The notes below the pieces were generated by a model. The model was not told the DNA's origin. It ran no database searches and saw only the letters and a program-made list of their open reading frames with translations. The position numbers were made by a program, and so were the translations under genes. From positions 143,472-207,471 of the forward strand of contig CAZWSC010000096.1 in NCBI GenBank assembly GCA_964636385.1: a DNA stretch of 64,000 nt, written 5' to 3'. Source of the DNA: CAZWSC01 sp964636385 (GTDB taxonomy: Bacteria; Eisenbacteria; RBG-16-71-46; CAIMUX01). Positions 17,539-26,229 of this stretch are shown here, piece after piece; position 1 is the first letter of the stretch; each line of letters starts with the position of its first letter.

Positions 17539-18893
17539 GCAGGAAGCGCGGGCAGACCCTTCCGGCCTCTGATCTGGCCTCAGGCATACTCCTGTGGGCC
17601 TACCTGCTGCTGCTGGCGTTCGTGTGGCACGGGGCCCGGTATACACCCGATGGAGCGGTCCTGATACGCCTGGCTGCCGCGATCCTCTGCGATCTCGTCT
17701 GGATCCCCCTCGGGCTCGTGTTGTGGTCCTGTTTCCTGCACTGGTTGTTCGGGCTGATTCTGCGTCCGTCCGGAAGACTGGAACGGTTCTCGGCCGCATT
17801 GGCCGCCTTGCTCGGAGCGGTGGCGATTGTCCTCGGCTTCATGGACACAGCCTTTGCACTCCTGGCGATTCCGCTGCCGGTGTTTCTTGTCCGGTACTTT
17901 CTGAGGAGCATCCGCAAGGGACGACTGCGTACACTTGCACAGAGGATGTTGACGGTTCACTCTCCTCTTCTCCTCATAATGCTTCTGACCGGCCTGCACT
18001 ACGGACGCCAGCTCATCCCCTTGAGGGTCTCTCCGTATGCTGCCTCCTCCGTGAGGGTCATGACGTACAACATCCAATCCTGCGGTGACACGGGGATGCG
18101 AAAGCAGGCAGCCGCCGGGATCCGGCGGGAGGCCCCGGACATCCTGCTCCTGCAGGAGCTGAGAGCCGGCGAGTGCGACTTCTTCTTCCGCCGGGAGCTG
18201 GGGGATCTGTATCCATACATGCTCACCACAGCCGACAGGGTCCGGTGGGGAGGCGATATCGTGGCGATAATGTCCCGGTACCCGCTGACTCTGTTCAGCC
18301 CTGAAGGGGTGGCACCCGGGGGAAAGGGGATCAGCGGGAGTCTCTTTGCGGTTCTCGAGGTCGGGGAGCGGCGAATCTGCGTTGCCTGCGTTCACCTTCA
18401 GTCAGGAGGCCGGAGGCTCGAGGACGCTGCCCGCCGTCGCCTGTCCCCCACGGAGACCCTGGAGAGGATCGGCCCGTTGGAGAGGTCCGTAGAGGCCACC
18501 CGCCGCAGGCATGCCGCCTGGCTGACCGATGCCACCGTTTCCGCCGGTCTGCCGGTGATAATGGCCGGCGACTTCAACGACACTCCGAACGGCCAGGTCT
18601 ACAGGATGCTGGATGCACGGATGGACAATGCCTTCGCCGTGCGCGGACGCGGGCTGGGTGCGACATTCGGGGAGTCGTGGATCATGGGCAAGAGACGGCT
18701 GCGTGAGATTCCCCTGGTCGGATTGCTTGCCAGGGACATTCTGAGAATCGACCATCTGTTCGTGAGTCGGGATCTCCCAGTGCTCTCGGCACGAGTTGTG
18801 CGGGATGCCCGGGGTTCGGACCACAAGCCGGTCCTGGCGGACATCGGTCTGGACCTGCCGGCCGCTATCGGGGACGGTTCCAGAGGCAGATGA
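17535..18893 (+). CDS. Membrane-anchored endonuclease/exonuclease/phosphatase-fold protein
   Basis: Translation begins at a GTG that overlaps the pnp stop (GTGA), so the two are translationally coupled. The first 170 residues contain four or five hydrophobic helices (LLWAYLLLLAFVWH, AILCDLVWIPLGLVLW, LAALLGAVAIVLGF, LLIMLLTGL). The rest is an EEP domain: MTYNIQSCG (Asn), LLQELRAGE (Glu), AGDFNDTPNG (Asp/Asn) and GSDHKPVLADIG (Asp-His). This membrane-plus-EEP layout is shared with predicted metal-dependent phosphodiesterases. The substrate could be nucleic acid, phospholipid or an inositol phosphate. The end overlaps the convergent gene at 18865. Confidence 0.85.
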   Translation: MSRKRGQTLPASDLASGILLWAYLLLLAFVWHGARYTPDGAVLIRLAAAILCDLVWIPLGLVLWSCFLHWLFGLILRPSGRLERFSAALAALLGAVAIVLGFMDTAFALLAIPLPVFLVRYFLRSIRKGRLRTLAQRMLTVHSPLLLIMLLTGLHYGRQLIPLRVSPYAASSVRVMTYNIQSCGDTGMRKQAAAGIRREAPDILLLQELRAGECDFFFRRELGDLYPYMLTTADRVRWGGDIVAIMSRYPLTLFSPEGVAPGGKGISGSLFAVLEVGERRICVACVHLQSGGRRLEDAARRRLSPTETLERIGPLERSVEATRRRHAAWLTDATVSAGLPVIMAGDFNDTPNGQVYRMLDARMDNAFAVRGRGLGATFGESWIMGKRRLREIPLVGLLARDILRIDHLFVSRDLPVLSARVVRDARGSDHKPVLADIGLDLPAAIGDGSRGR

Positions 18894-19362
18894 TCTCCGG
18901 GAACTCTCTGGCGAGGGATGCAGCACAGTTCGAATCGACCAGGCAGAACTCGCCGCGGACCAGGCCACCGGTGCGGACTACGGCGGCGTTACCTGAGTTG
19001 AGCCGACGCACGGCCTGGTCGTTCAGGTCCAGATATGTTATGCGGTCGCCATCCACCGTGAAGAAGTAGCGCCGGTTGCCGCCGCACGCGTCGCGGATCC
19101 AGCCCGTCCTGATCATCCGCTCCTTCAGCAGTTCCTTCTCCCGGATGGCTGCCTCTGTCCTTCTTGCGTGCTCGCGCTCCTGATCGAGCCTGCGCCTCTG
19201 TTCCTGTTCCTCCCGGAAGGTCCGGTCCTGTGCTTCCTTCTCGGCTGCGATTCCGTCATGACCGACTTCCTTGCGATGGATGCGCTCCTGGTGCGCCGCC
19301 TGCCGGGCCTTCTTCTTCGAGACCAGGCCTGCCTTGAGGAGCTGTTCACGAATGTCGCCCAT
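18865..19362 (-). CDS. DUF2058-like (YaiL-type) protein
   Basis: The start at 19362 is fixed by GGAGGTT just upstream and by the family-like N-terminus MGDIREQLLKAGLVSKKKARQ. The 165-residue product has a highly charged coiled coil (about residues 20-90, rich in Glu, Arg and Lys) followed by a small globular domain (RYFFTVDGDRITYLDLNDQAVRRLNSG). This arrangement and length match E. coli YaiL (about 180 residues), a nucleoprotein-like protein of poorly known role. Its 3' end overlaps the end of the EEP-domain gene on the other strand by 29 bases. Confidence 0.85.
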   Translation of the reverse strand: MGDIREQLLKAGLVSKKKARQAAHQERIHRKEVGHDGIAAEKEAQDRTFREEQEQRRRLDQEREHARRTEAAIREKELLKERMIRTGWIRDACGGNRRYFFTVDGDRITYLDLNDQAVRRLNSGNAAVVRTGGLVRGEFCLVDSNCAASLAREFPEIICLWNRPR

Positions 19363-19527
19363 TGAACCTCCGGCACCTCCGGGTGCTTCGTCCGATCCGG
19401 TTGTGGGAGGATAGCATAACCCGCGGTGCCCGGTCCTGCCGACGTCTGGTGGGACTCCCCCGCGCCCGGGTTTCCCGCAGTGGAATCGCAAGTGAAAACG
19501 CTTCATTGGCAACGTGTTGCAGCTCCA

Positions 19528-19556
19528 TGGACGGGTGGGCCCGAATCGGCTATACT
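19528..19556 (+). promoter_or_regulatory. Candidate sigma-70-type promoter for the C10 protease gene
   Basis: A TATACT hexamer at 19551-19556 lies 17 bases after TGGACG (19528-19533), which matches four of six -35 positions. The ATG of the protease gene follows about 70 bases later. The same TATACT box, with a better -35, precedes the gene at 39297. Confidence 0.45.
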
Positions 19557-19624
19557 TGAAGATGTCTGGTCAACCAACTGCCCAGCCGAGCCTGCCCGGC
19601 CAGGCTTCGAGGAGGAACGACACC

Positions 19625-22171
19625 ATGCGCTACCCATTTCTGACGATTATTGCCCTGTCCATAACCGCCCTCTTGTCTCCCGGACAGACGGCTGCCGAGC
19701 TGGTCAGCCGTCAGGATATGGACCAGGTCAGCCAGACCTGGTTGGCCCTCATGTCTGAGGAGCCTGATGGCTGGGGAGGGAGCCGGGATCCCCGGGTTGC
19801 GGCCGTGAGTGAGCTGGAGGATGAGTTCGGCCTCCTGGCCCGCGTCTTCCACGCTGATCCTGAAGGGTTCATCATCGTCCCGGTCATCAGGGAACTCCCC
19901 CCGGTGCAGGCTTACTCGACAACAGGGAGCCTGGATGTCACAGAGACAGATGGGTTTGTCCAACTGCTTCGCGAGGTATTGCGGTCCCGGCTGGACCGGT
20001 TCGTAGAACTTCACGGTTCCCTGGATGCCCGTGGGCCTGAGCCTGCCGGGCCGCAACGCCCTCGCGGTGACTCCGGGAGCAGGTTCATGGAAGGCGAGCC
20101 CAACCACCGCGCGACATGGGGCCTGCTCCTTCAGGGAGCGGAGCAGGTTCGCGCCTGCCACAAGGACGTCCAGAATCGAAGCACCATAATGATAGGACCG
20201 CTGATGACCACTTCCTGGCACCAGAATGCGCCTTACAACAATCTCGCCCCGATGGGGGATGGAGGCCGGTGTCTGGTGGGATGTGTGGCCACCGCGGCCG
20301 CCCAGGTCATGAGATACTACAACTGGCCGCCCGCCGGAACAGGAAGCAGGCAGTACTGGTGGAACGGTGACCAGTCGTGCGGCGGCAATACGCCGGGCCA
20401 GTACCTGTTCGCGGACTTCTCCGACCCCTACGACTGGGACAACATGCCAAACCACTGCAATCCGGCCTGTGGCCCGGAGCAGCAGGATGCTCTGGCAGAG
20501 CTCAACTATGAGGTCGGAGTCGCCTTCAGCATGAACTACGGCTTCTGCGGATCGGGAACCTATACCTCCTATGCCCTGACGGTCATGCCCCAGTACTTCG
20601 ACTACAGCAGCCAGATGAATGCCCAGTACCGCAGCCAGCACAGTGTTGACTCGTGGTTCAACGTCGTGCGGAGCGAGGTCAATAACAGCAGGCCGATGCT
20701 GTACAGTTTCCGCTACGATGCATCATCCGGGCATGCAGTGGTGTGTGACGGCTGGGCGGAAGTCTACGGCGAAAGGATGTATCACATTAATTACGGGTGG
20801 GGCGGAAACCACACCACCTGGTACACCATCGACAACATCTATCACTCCCAGGATCCGATGCAGGAGGTGCTGTACCGCCGGGTAATGCCCGCCACTCCCT
20901 GGACGGTAACCGTTGCCCCCGACGGCTCGGGTGATTACCTGACCATCCAGGATGCGGTTGATGCCGTGTTCGGCGGATGTGTCGTCGAGCTTGCCGACGG
21001 GGTCTACAGCGGCGAGGGCAACCGCGACATCCGGTTGGACGCCAAGGAGATCACGATACGGTCCCAGGGCGGCGATCCTGCCCTGTGCATAATCGACTGC
21101 GAGGGCGATGCAGAGAATCCCCGCAGCGGGTTCATCTTCGACTTCGGGGATCCTCCGACCACTGTGATCGAGGGGATCACCATAACCAACGGGTATGGGA
21201 CAAGCGGAGGCGCGGTGAGGATCGAGAACGGCAGTTCTCCAACCTTCGTCAACTGCGTTTTCCTGAACAACACAGCCACATCTGACGGCGGTGGTGTATT
21301 CGCATTGGACGGCTCCAATCCGCAGTTCATCAACTGCCGTTTCGAGGGGAATGCGGCCGGATCCGTGGGAGGCGGGCTTCGATTGCGCTTCGCCGGCGGC
21401 CTTGTTCAGTCCTGCGTGTTCCTCAACAACCATGCGCAGGGTCACGGTGGGGCGATGCACCTGAGGGCGTCCTCTCCGGACATCGATGGTTGCACCCTCT
21501 ACGGCAACAGCACGGGCGGCAATGGCGCCGGGATCACCATGGGCCAGTCCTCCTCGCCCGCGATACAGAACACGATCATCGCGTTTAGCACCCAGGGAAC
21601 TGCGATGCACATCGTTGACGAAGGCAGCAGCCAGCCCGCGCTGACCTGCTGCTGCATTCACGAGAACGAAGGCGGCCCGGGTTCGGCAGCGCAGTTCATC
21701 GGGATGAGCGGCAACTTCGCGGATGATCCTCTCTTCTGCGATGCGGAGAACGGTGACTTGAGCCTGTGCGCCGACTCTCCCTGCCTGCCCGGAGGCGCAT
21801 GTGCGGATCTCATCGGCGCACTCGGCGAGGGATGCGGATCCTGTGGCGAGGGGGCATCTGTCGGGGAGATCGCTGCGAGGGCGGCAACCCTCTACCTGGC
21901 ACCCTGCATGCCGAATCCGTTCAGTTCCAGTGCCTCAATAACCTTTGCCGTTCCCGAGAGTGCTGCGGGCAATCACGTTTCCCTGAGCGTCTACTCGGCT
22001 TCAGGCCGCCTGGTGCGAACCCTTGTCCAGAGAGAACTGGGCGCAGGCGTGCATCATGCGGAGTGGGAGGGAAGGGACGGCGATGGCCGCTCCGTTGCCA
22101 GTGGAGTTTACTATCTCAGGCTCGCCGCCGGCGGCGGAGAGATGACGCGAAGCGTCCTTCTGCTGAGATAG
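19625..22171 (+). CDS. Secreted C10 (streptopain-like) protease with beta-helix and sorting domain
   Basis: The start at 19625 follows GAGGAGGAA. Domains in order over 848 residues: signal peptide (1 to about 25); a propeptide-like region (about 27-150); the C10 catalytic domain with nucleophile Cys220 in GCVATAAAQVMRYYNWP and His370 in SGHAVVCDGW, followed by YHINYGWGG; a right-handed parallel beta-helix (about 430-740; DYLTIQDAVDAV, then many NGSSPTF-like turns); and a FlgD-like Ig/T9SS type A sorting domain (about 760-848; MPNPFSSS, SASGRLVRTL, ASGVYYLRL). The whole catalytic dyad is present, so activity is expected. The beta-helix may bind a polysaccharide or serve as a surface stalk. Convergent with a methyltransferase gene. 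Confidence 0.92.
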   Translation: MRYPFLTIIALSITALLSPGQTAAELVSRQDMDQVSQTWLALMSEEPDGWGGSRDPRVAAVSELEDEFGLLARVFHADPEGFIIVPVIRELPPVQAYSTTGSLDVTETDGFVQLLREVLRSRLDRFVELHGSLDARGPEPAGPQRPRGDSGSRFMEGEPNHRATWGLLLQGAEQVRACHKDVQNRSTIMIGPLMTTSWHQNAPYNNLAPMGDGGRCLVGCVATAAAQVMRYYNWPPAGTGSRQYWWNGDQSCGGNTPGQYLFADFSDPYDWDNMPNHCNPACGPEQQDALAELNYEVGVAFSMNYGFCGSGTYTSYALTVMPQYFDYSSQMNAQYRSQHSVDSWFNVVRSEVNNSRPMLYSFRYDASSGHAVVCDGWAEVYGERMYHINYGWGGNHTTWYTIDNIYHSQDPMQEVLYRRVMPATPWTVTVAPDGSGDYLTIQDAVDAVFGGCVVELADGVYSGEGNRDIRLDAKEITIRSQGGDPALCIIDCEGDAENPRSGFIFDFGDPPTTVIEGITITNGYGTSGGAVRIENGSSPTFVNCVFLNNTATSDGGGVFALDGSNPQFINCRFEGNAAGSVGGGLRLRFAGGLVQSCVFLNNHAQGHGGAMHLRASSPDIDGCTLYGNSTGGNGAGITMGQSSSPAIQNTIIAFSTQGTAMHIVDEGSSQPALTCCCIHENEGGPGSAAQFIGMSGNFADDPLFCDAENGDLSLCADSPCLPGGACADLIGALGEGCGSCGEGASVGEIAARAATLYLAPCMPNPFSSSASITFAVPESAAGNHVSLSVYSASGRLVRTLVQRELGAGVHHAEWEGRDGDGRSVASGVYYLRLAAGGGEMTRSVLLLR

Positions 22172-22244
22172 CCGCAGGGGTATGGAGCGGAATCCCCGGC
22201 GGTGCGGGTGCTCCGGTCCAGCTCCCGGGTGACCCGCAACCTGG

Positions 22245-22266
22245 TGCCGTCCCCCCGGGGACGGCA
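22245..22266. terminator. GC hairpin between convergent genes
   Basis: TGCCGTCC (22245-22252) and GGACGGCA (22259-22266) form a perfect 8-bp stem around a 6-base loop, directly abutting the stop codon of the minus-strand gene and 73 bases past the plus-strand stop. There is no T-tract on either side, so it may be a weak bidirectional terminator or a 3'-end stabiliser. Confidence 0.5.
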
Positions 22267-23064
22267 TCAGCCTCCCGCGGTGATGTAGGCGATCCACCCC
22301 GGTGTCGTTTCGGCACGTTCCACCCGCCTGAAGACGCCGTTTCCTTCTCCGGTGCTGCGATCCGTGCCCTCCCAGTAGACCCTGCTCCACTTGAAGCCGG
22401 CTTCAGCCAGGATCTCCCTGACCTCCGGGATCGTCCAGAGGCGCCAGTCATAGGTGAAGGCGCGCCTTCGCATGGTTCCGTTGCGGAATCGGAAGTGTAT
22501 GTGGAAGAGGGTCTCATGCGTGACCGGGTCGAAGCGTACCTGGTCCCATATGTACGTGTAGTTACGCTTGGGCTTCTCCTCCGTTTCCAGCGACTGCGCG
22601 TCCGATCCTCCGAATATGTCCAGCACCAGTATGCCGTCGTGTGTAAGCGAACGCCTGGCTGCCCTGAAGTAGCCGCGAAGCTCTTCACGGGTCTTGAAGG
22701 CGGAGTATGAGAAGTTCAGGGCTGCGACCACATCCACCCTTGGGCTGCGCACGTGCCGGACATCGTTGAGTATGAGACGCACACGATTCGCGTCCGGGCC
22801 CAGGGGTTCGATATGCCGCGTTCTGCCCCATTCCAGCGTAGACCGGTCCAGATCGACTCCCACGGCGAAATTGCTCCTGCGCCTCCTTACCCACTCGGCG
22901 CAGATTGCCGCAGTTCCACAGAAGTCCTCCTTCATTACCCTTGGGTGGCGGCCGTTGACTTCTCTGTAGAACCGGTCGATGGCCTGAACATCGGCCTCGG
23001 GACACTGGACGGAGTTCTCATACAGTTCATGGTTGCACATCTGCATGGGGTCTCTTCGCGCCAT
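22267..23064 (-). CDS. Class I SAM-dependent methyltransferase
   Basis: The start at 23064 is chosen for CAGGGAGAAA upstream and for the in-family N-terminus (YENSVQCPEADVQAIDRFY). In the 266-residue protein the SAM-binding region is KEDFCGTAAICAEWV (motif I position), the acidic end of strand 2 is VGVDLDRSTLEWG, and later motifs are VRLILNDVRHV, VDVVAALNFSYS and GILVLDIFGG. The KEDFCGT variant is typical of a group of uncharacterised methyltransferases. It lies 49 bases downstream of the YitT-like gene on the same strand. The substrate is unknown. Confidence 0.88.
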   Translation of the reverse strand: MARRDPMQMCNHELYENSVQCPEADVQAIDRFYREVNGRHPRVMKEDFCGTAAICAEWVRRRRSNFAVGVDLDRSTLEWGRTRHIEPLGPDANRVRLILNDVRHVRSPRVDVVAALNFSYSAFKTREELRGYFRAARRSLTHDGILVLDIFGGSDAQSLETEEKPKRNYTYIWDQVRFDPVTHETLFHIHFRFRNGTMRRRAFTYDWRLWTIPEVREILAEAGFKWSRVYWEGTDRSTGEGNGVFRRVERAETTPGWIAYITAGG

Positions 23065-23113
23065 CGTGTAAGTTTCTCCCTGATGCCTTCCCTGCTTCCT
23101 GCAATGGAAGGTG

Positions 23114-24073
23114 TCATGCCTGTCCGGGTTTCCGGTGAAGGTGTTGTTGGAATTGTCTGAAGTAATGTGAGGTGTGGGAGCTGCGGAAGCTGCCAACCAC
23201 CTCGCTTGCCTCCAGGATGACCTGAAAGGCGTCAGGATCCTCCTGCTTCACGATCTCCTCCAGTTCCTTTATCTCGCCCCTTGTCACCACGCACAGGAGG
23301 CCGACGATCTCCCTTCCGGTAAACGCGCCTTCGCCCCGGAAGACCGTCATGCCACGATCCATTCTGACCAGAACGGCTTCGCGGATCCTGTCGGGCCGCC
23401 TGGTCAGTATGAGGAAAGCCTTCCTGTGCCTGGGTGCGAGAATGGCGTCGACCGTCTTGCCGCTCGCGAATATGGCGACGAGAGTGTACATGGCGATCTC
23501 CGGGCTTCCTATCAGCCCGGAGGCGACAACGATGCATCCGTTGACCATCAGGAGCACCTCACCGACACCGATGCCGAAGCGTCGGTTGATGATTGTCCCC
23601 AGGATGTCGAGGCCGCCAAGGGATCCTCCGGACTTCAGCCCGAGCGATGTGCCGATTCCAGCGAACACCCCGCCGAATACTCCCGCCAGCAAAGGGTCGT
23701 CCGTCAGCACGGGCAGGGGAACGTAGTCGACAAGGAGCCAGGTCCCCGCAACGGCCAGGGCCGAGTACAGGGCGAATCTCCTGCCGATCACCCGGAATCC
23801 GAGGATGAAGATCGGCACGTTGAGTGCGGCGATGGTCATCCCCACCGGGAACCGGAGGAGGTTGTAGAGAAGGAGCGATGTCCCCGCCACGCCGCCCGCC
23901 AGGAGCTGGTTCGGCTTGAAGAGGCAGCGTACGGCGGTGACGAAGAACGCGGTGCCGAGTGCAAGAAGGAGAAGCTGTCTGATCACGCTGAGAATGCGGC
24001 GAAGAATGGTCCTCTTCCCGGCATGGGGGAGAGGGCCGTCGGGATGCCTGAGCTCGTCCGGCAGATCCATCAT
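23114..24073 (-). CDS. YitT-family membrane protein (DUF2179 C-terminal domain)
   Basis: The start at 24073 or 24070 (ATGATG) follows GAGGAAACAGGAG. The 319-residue product has five or six hydrophobic helices in the first 220 residues (LLLLALGTAFFVTAV, LAGGVAGTSLLLYNLL, MTIAALNVPIFILGF, ALAVAGTWLLVDYV) with the family turn SLGLKSGGSLGGLDIL. The cytoplasmic DUF2179 domain (about 225-290) includes RRPDRIREAVL, GMTVFRGEGAFTG and LCVVTRGEIKELEEIV. YitT-like proteins are of uncertain function. Upstream EamA gene ends 11 bases before, so they are co-transcribed. Confidence 0.92.
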   Translation of the reverse strand: MMDLPDELRHPDGPLPHAGKRTILRRILSVIRQLLLLALGTAFFVTAVRCLFKPNQLLAGGVAGTSLLLYNLLRFPVGMTIAALNVPIFILGFRVIGRRFALYSALAVAGTWLLVDYVPLPVLTDDPLLAGVFGGVFAGIGTSLGLKSGGSLGGLDILGTIINRRFGIGVGEVLLMVNGCIVVASGLIGSPEIAMYTLVAIFASGKTVDAILAPRHRKAFLILTRRPDRIREAVLVRMDRGMTVFRGEGAFTGREIVGLLCVVTRGEIKELEEIVKQEDPDAFQVILEASEVVGSFRSSHTSHYFRQFQQHLHRKPGQA

Positions 24074-24084
24074 CTCCTGTTTCC

Positions 24085-24999
24085 TCAGTGACGGGCGAAT
24101 ATGAGAGCGATGCCCGCCACGGCAAGGGCGGCACCCACAGCCGCCCGAAGGCTGATCCTTTCCCTGTGGACGAATGCCACCAGGGGAAGAATCAGCACCG
24201 GCATGGTCGAGGTCAAGGTGGCTGCTATCCCCGCCAGCGTGTATTTCACCGCGATCATCGACAGCCAGATTCCCAGCACCGGCCCCAGCAGGACACCGCA
24301 CGCAGTTGCCGGAAGCACGCGCCGGTCCTCCATCAACCGCGCCAGCCCCAGGGGGCGGCGGGAAAGGATCCACACCACCCATATTCCGGCCGCTCCGGCA
24401 GCCATTCGAGTCGCCGTCGCGGGGAGAACGGGGACTCCGGCGCCCATTGCTTCCTTCGACAGGATGAGCCCAACGGACTGTCCAAGAGCTCCGAGCAGAC
24501 CGAAGAAGACACCTGCCACACGGGGCGTGCGGCCGGGAACCCTGCGAACTCCCGGCGGGAGGACTGCCGGCCGTTCCAGAACCACCCAGGTTACCCCTGC
24601 GACTGTCAGGGCCATACCCAGAAGGGCGATCAGGCGGGGGCGCTCATCCAGGTAGATGACTCCGAGAAGGATTGTGATGGGAGGGACGAGGGAGAACAGC
24701 AGGGTGGCCAGCCTGGGCCCCAGGATGTGCAGTGCCTGGTAGTAGGCCCAATCACCAAGGGTTAGGCCGATCAAGCCTGAGATGCCGAGCAGCGAGAGGT
24801 CGCGCAGGGTGGTGTCGCTGATCCAGGTAGTGCCGCTTGTCACAACCGCCGCAGAGCATAGCAGCAGAGCCGCCAGGTTCAGGCGGATCAGGTTGAGACT
24901 GAACGAGCCGAGTCGGCGTACCGCGAATCCGAAGATCAGCGAGTTGACGGACCAGAACAGGGCTGCGGCCAGCGCAGATATCTCACCCAGGTAGGCCAT
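24085..24999 (-). CDS. EamA/DMT-superfamily transporter
   Basis: A 304-residue integral membrane protein of the drug/metabolite transporter type, with ten hydrophobic segments arranged as two EamA repeats: the first from ISALAAALFWSVNSLIFGF to TLGDWAYYQALHILGPRLATLL with the ILLGVIYLDERP turn, the second from VFFGLLGALGQSVGLILSKEA to VLILPLVAFVHRERISLRA. The start at 24999 is set by topology (MAYLGEIS directly before helix 1); the ribosome binding site is weak, and ATG 25044 is possible. It is the first gene of a three-gene minus-strand unit. Substrate unknown. Confidence 0.88.
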   Translation of the reverse strand: MAYLGEISALAAALFWSVNSLIFGFAVRRLGSFSLNLIRLNLAALLLCSAAVVTSGTTWISDTTLRDLSLLGISGLIGLTLGDWAYYQALHILGPRLATLLFSLVPPITILLGVIYLDERPRLIALLGMALTVAGVTWVVLERPAVLPPGVRRVPGRTPRVAGVFFGLLGALGQSVGLILSKEAMGAGVPVLPATATRMAAGAAGIWVVWILSRRPLGLARLMEDRRVLPATACGVLLGPVLGIWLSMIAVKYTLAGIAATLTSTMPVLILPLVAFVHRERISLRAAVGAALAVAGIALIFARH

Positions 25000-25444
25000 G
25001 CCCAGTGGACTCAGAACTGCATCTTCTGCTTCTCCCGACACCATGCGTAGAAGCCCACAGCACAAATGGCCAGGGGCTTCGATCAGCCATGATCCCATCG
25101 GCTGCTTGTCGCCCGGGTATCTGTACCACGCTTTGCCCTCCCCGCAAACCCCAGGAGCCGGGCAATCGCCCGGACGCAGGCAGGGTGCTCGTCTCTGCGA
25201 AGCACGAACCGTCGGTTCTCAGGCAGCAGGTCCGGGATCTCCTCCACCAGATACCCCATGTCGCGCTCAACCGCCTTCGGGCCCGGCCGCCCATACGGCT
25301 TCCCCAACTGGGCCCGCTTCAGATCCGTGCGTCCCGGCTTGATGTCAGAGCAGAGATGCAGGCATATTCGTCCGGACACGACTGGCTGTATCCGCTGAAC
25401 ACAGGGGGCAGCCACCCCCGCATTGCTGGACCTGGAGATCAGGA
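25000..25444. other. 445-base stretch without a confident gene; possible transposase remnant
   Basis: Both flanking genes point outward, so promoters are expected here. On the minus strand the reading frame from about 25451 to 25083 encodes KPGRTDLKRAQLGKPYGRPG and ENRRFVLRRDEHPACVRAI. The DEHPA-type segment resembles DDE transposases of the IS1-like kind, but the frame has no plausible ribosome binding site, is only 122 codons and overlaps the start of the next gene. I regard it as a decayed fragment at best. Nothing else is evident. Confidence 0.3.
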
Positions 25445-26170
25445 GTGGCACACAACCGGGAAGTGGAGACAGAGATCAAGCTGGCTTTGCCGGACGAGGC
25501 CGTCTACAGGAAACTGCGTGACCTGCTGGGCCGTCCACTGCGTGCAACCCAGCAGGAGAACAGGTTCCTGGACGGGCCTGACGGTGATCTCCGCTTTCGC
25601 AAGGCAGTGTTGCGCCTGAGGCGGGAGCTGGAGATCCTGCCTGACGCGGCCTCGCCCGGTGTGCCGGCCGGCGAGCGCGTCTACCTGACCCTTAAGACTG
25701 AGGGGAGAGTGAGCGGTGCGGTTCACACCAGGGGCGAAATCGAGGCCGAGGTGACGCCGTGTTCCGGAGCTTTCCGGCCGGATCCCGGTTGGCTCATGAC
25801 CCTGGACCTGGAACCGGTTCGAGTGGTGCGGCAAATGCTTCCGGGGCTGAAACGTCTCGTTGACCAGGGCGGCTTCAGCAACTATCGGGAGGTGTTTGCC
25901 GCTCCTGCCGGGTCCCGGCGTCTTTCGGACTCTCTTTGGGAGCTGGATCGAACCGAGTTCCCCGGCGGCATGGTGCATTACGAACTCGAGGTGGAGCTCG
26001 CCCGGTCTGCTCCCGGCAAGCCAGGTGCCCTTCAAGGCACCGAATGTGGATTGATGGAATCGCGGGCTGAACTGGAGCTGTACGGGGTCCTGCAGTCATG
26101 GAGCATCCCTGTCGTGGCCCAGCCGGCCTCGAAGTATGAACGCTGGCTCGGTTACAGATCTGCCCACTGA
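25445..26170 (+). CDS. CYTH-domain (triphosphate tunnel metalloenzyme) protein
   Basis: GTG start at 25445 behind GGAGATCAGGA. The N-terminal signature ExExK is present as ETEIK (Glu8-Lys12). Alternating charged strands follow (RVYLTLKTEGRVSGAVHTRGEIEAEV, shown here only in part: TLKTEG and RGEIEAEV), then VHYELEVELA and the late SKYERWL segment, as in CYTH proteins such as inorganic triphosphatase or thiamine triphosphatase. The 241-residue length fits a single CYTH domain; no CHAD domain is attached. It lies 59 bases upstream of the exonuclease III gene on the same strand. Triphosphatase activity is a family inference. Confidence 0.83.
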   Translation: MAHNREVETEIKLALPDEAVYRKLRDLLGRPLRATQQENRFLDGPDGDLRFRKAVLRLRRELEILPDAASPGVPAGERVYLTLKTEGRVSGAVHTRGEIEAEVTPCSGAFRPDPGWLMTLDLEPVRVVRQMLPGLKRLVDQGGFSNYREVFAAPAGSRRLSDSLWELDRTEFPGGMVHYELEVELARSAPGKPGALQGTECGLMESRAELELYGVLQSWSIPVVAQPASKYERWLGYRSAH

Positions 26171-26229
26171 CGCGTGCGGCACGGATCAGCAGGCGACCTG
26201 GAAGGTGGTCTCCATTTCGGAGGTGTCGG

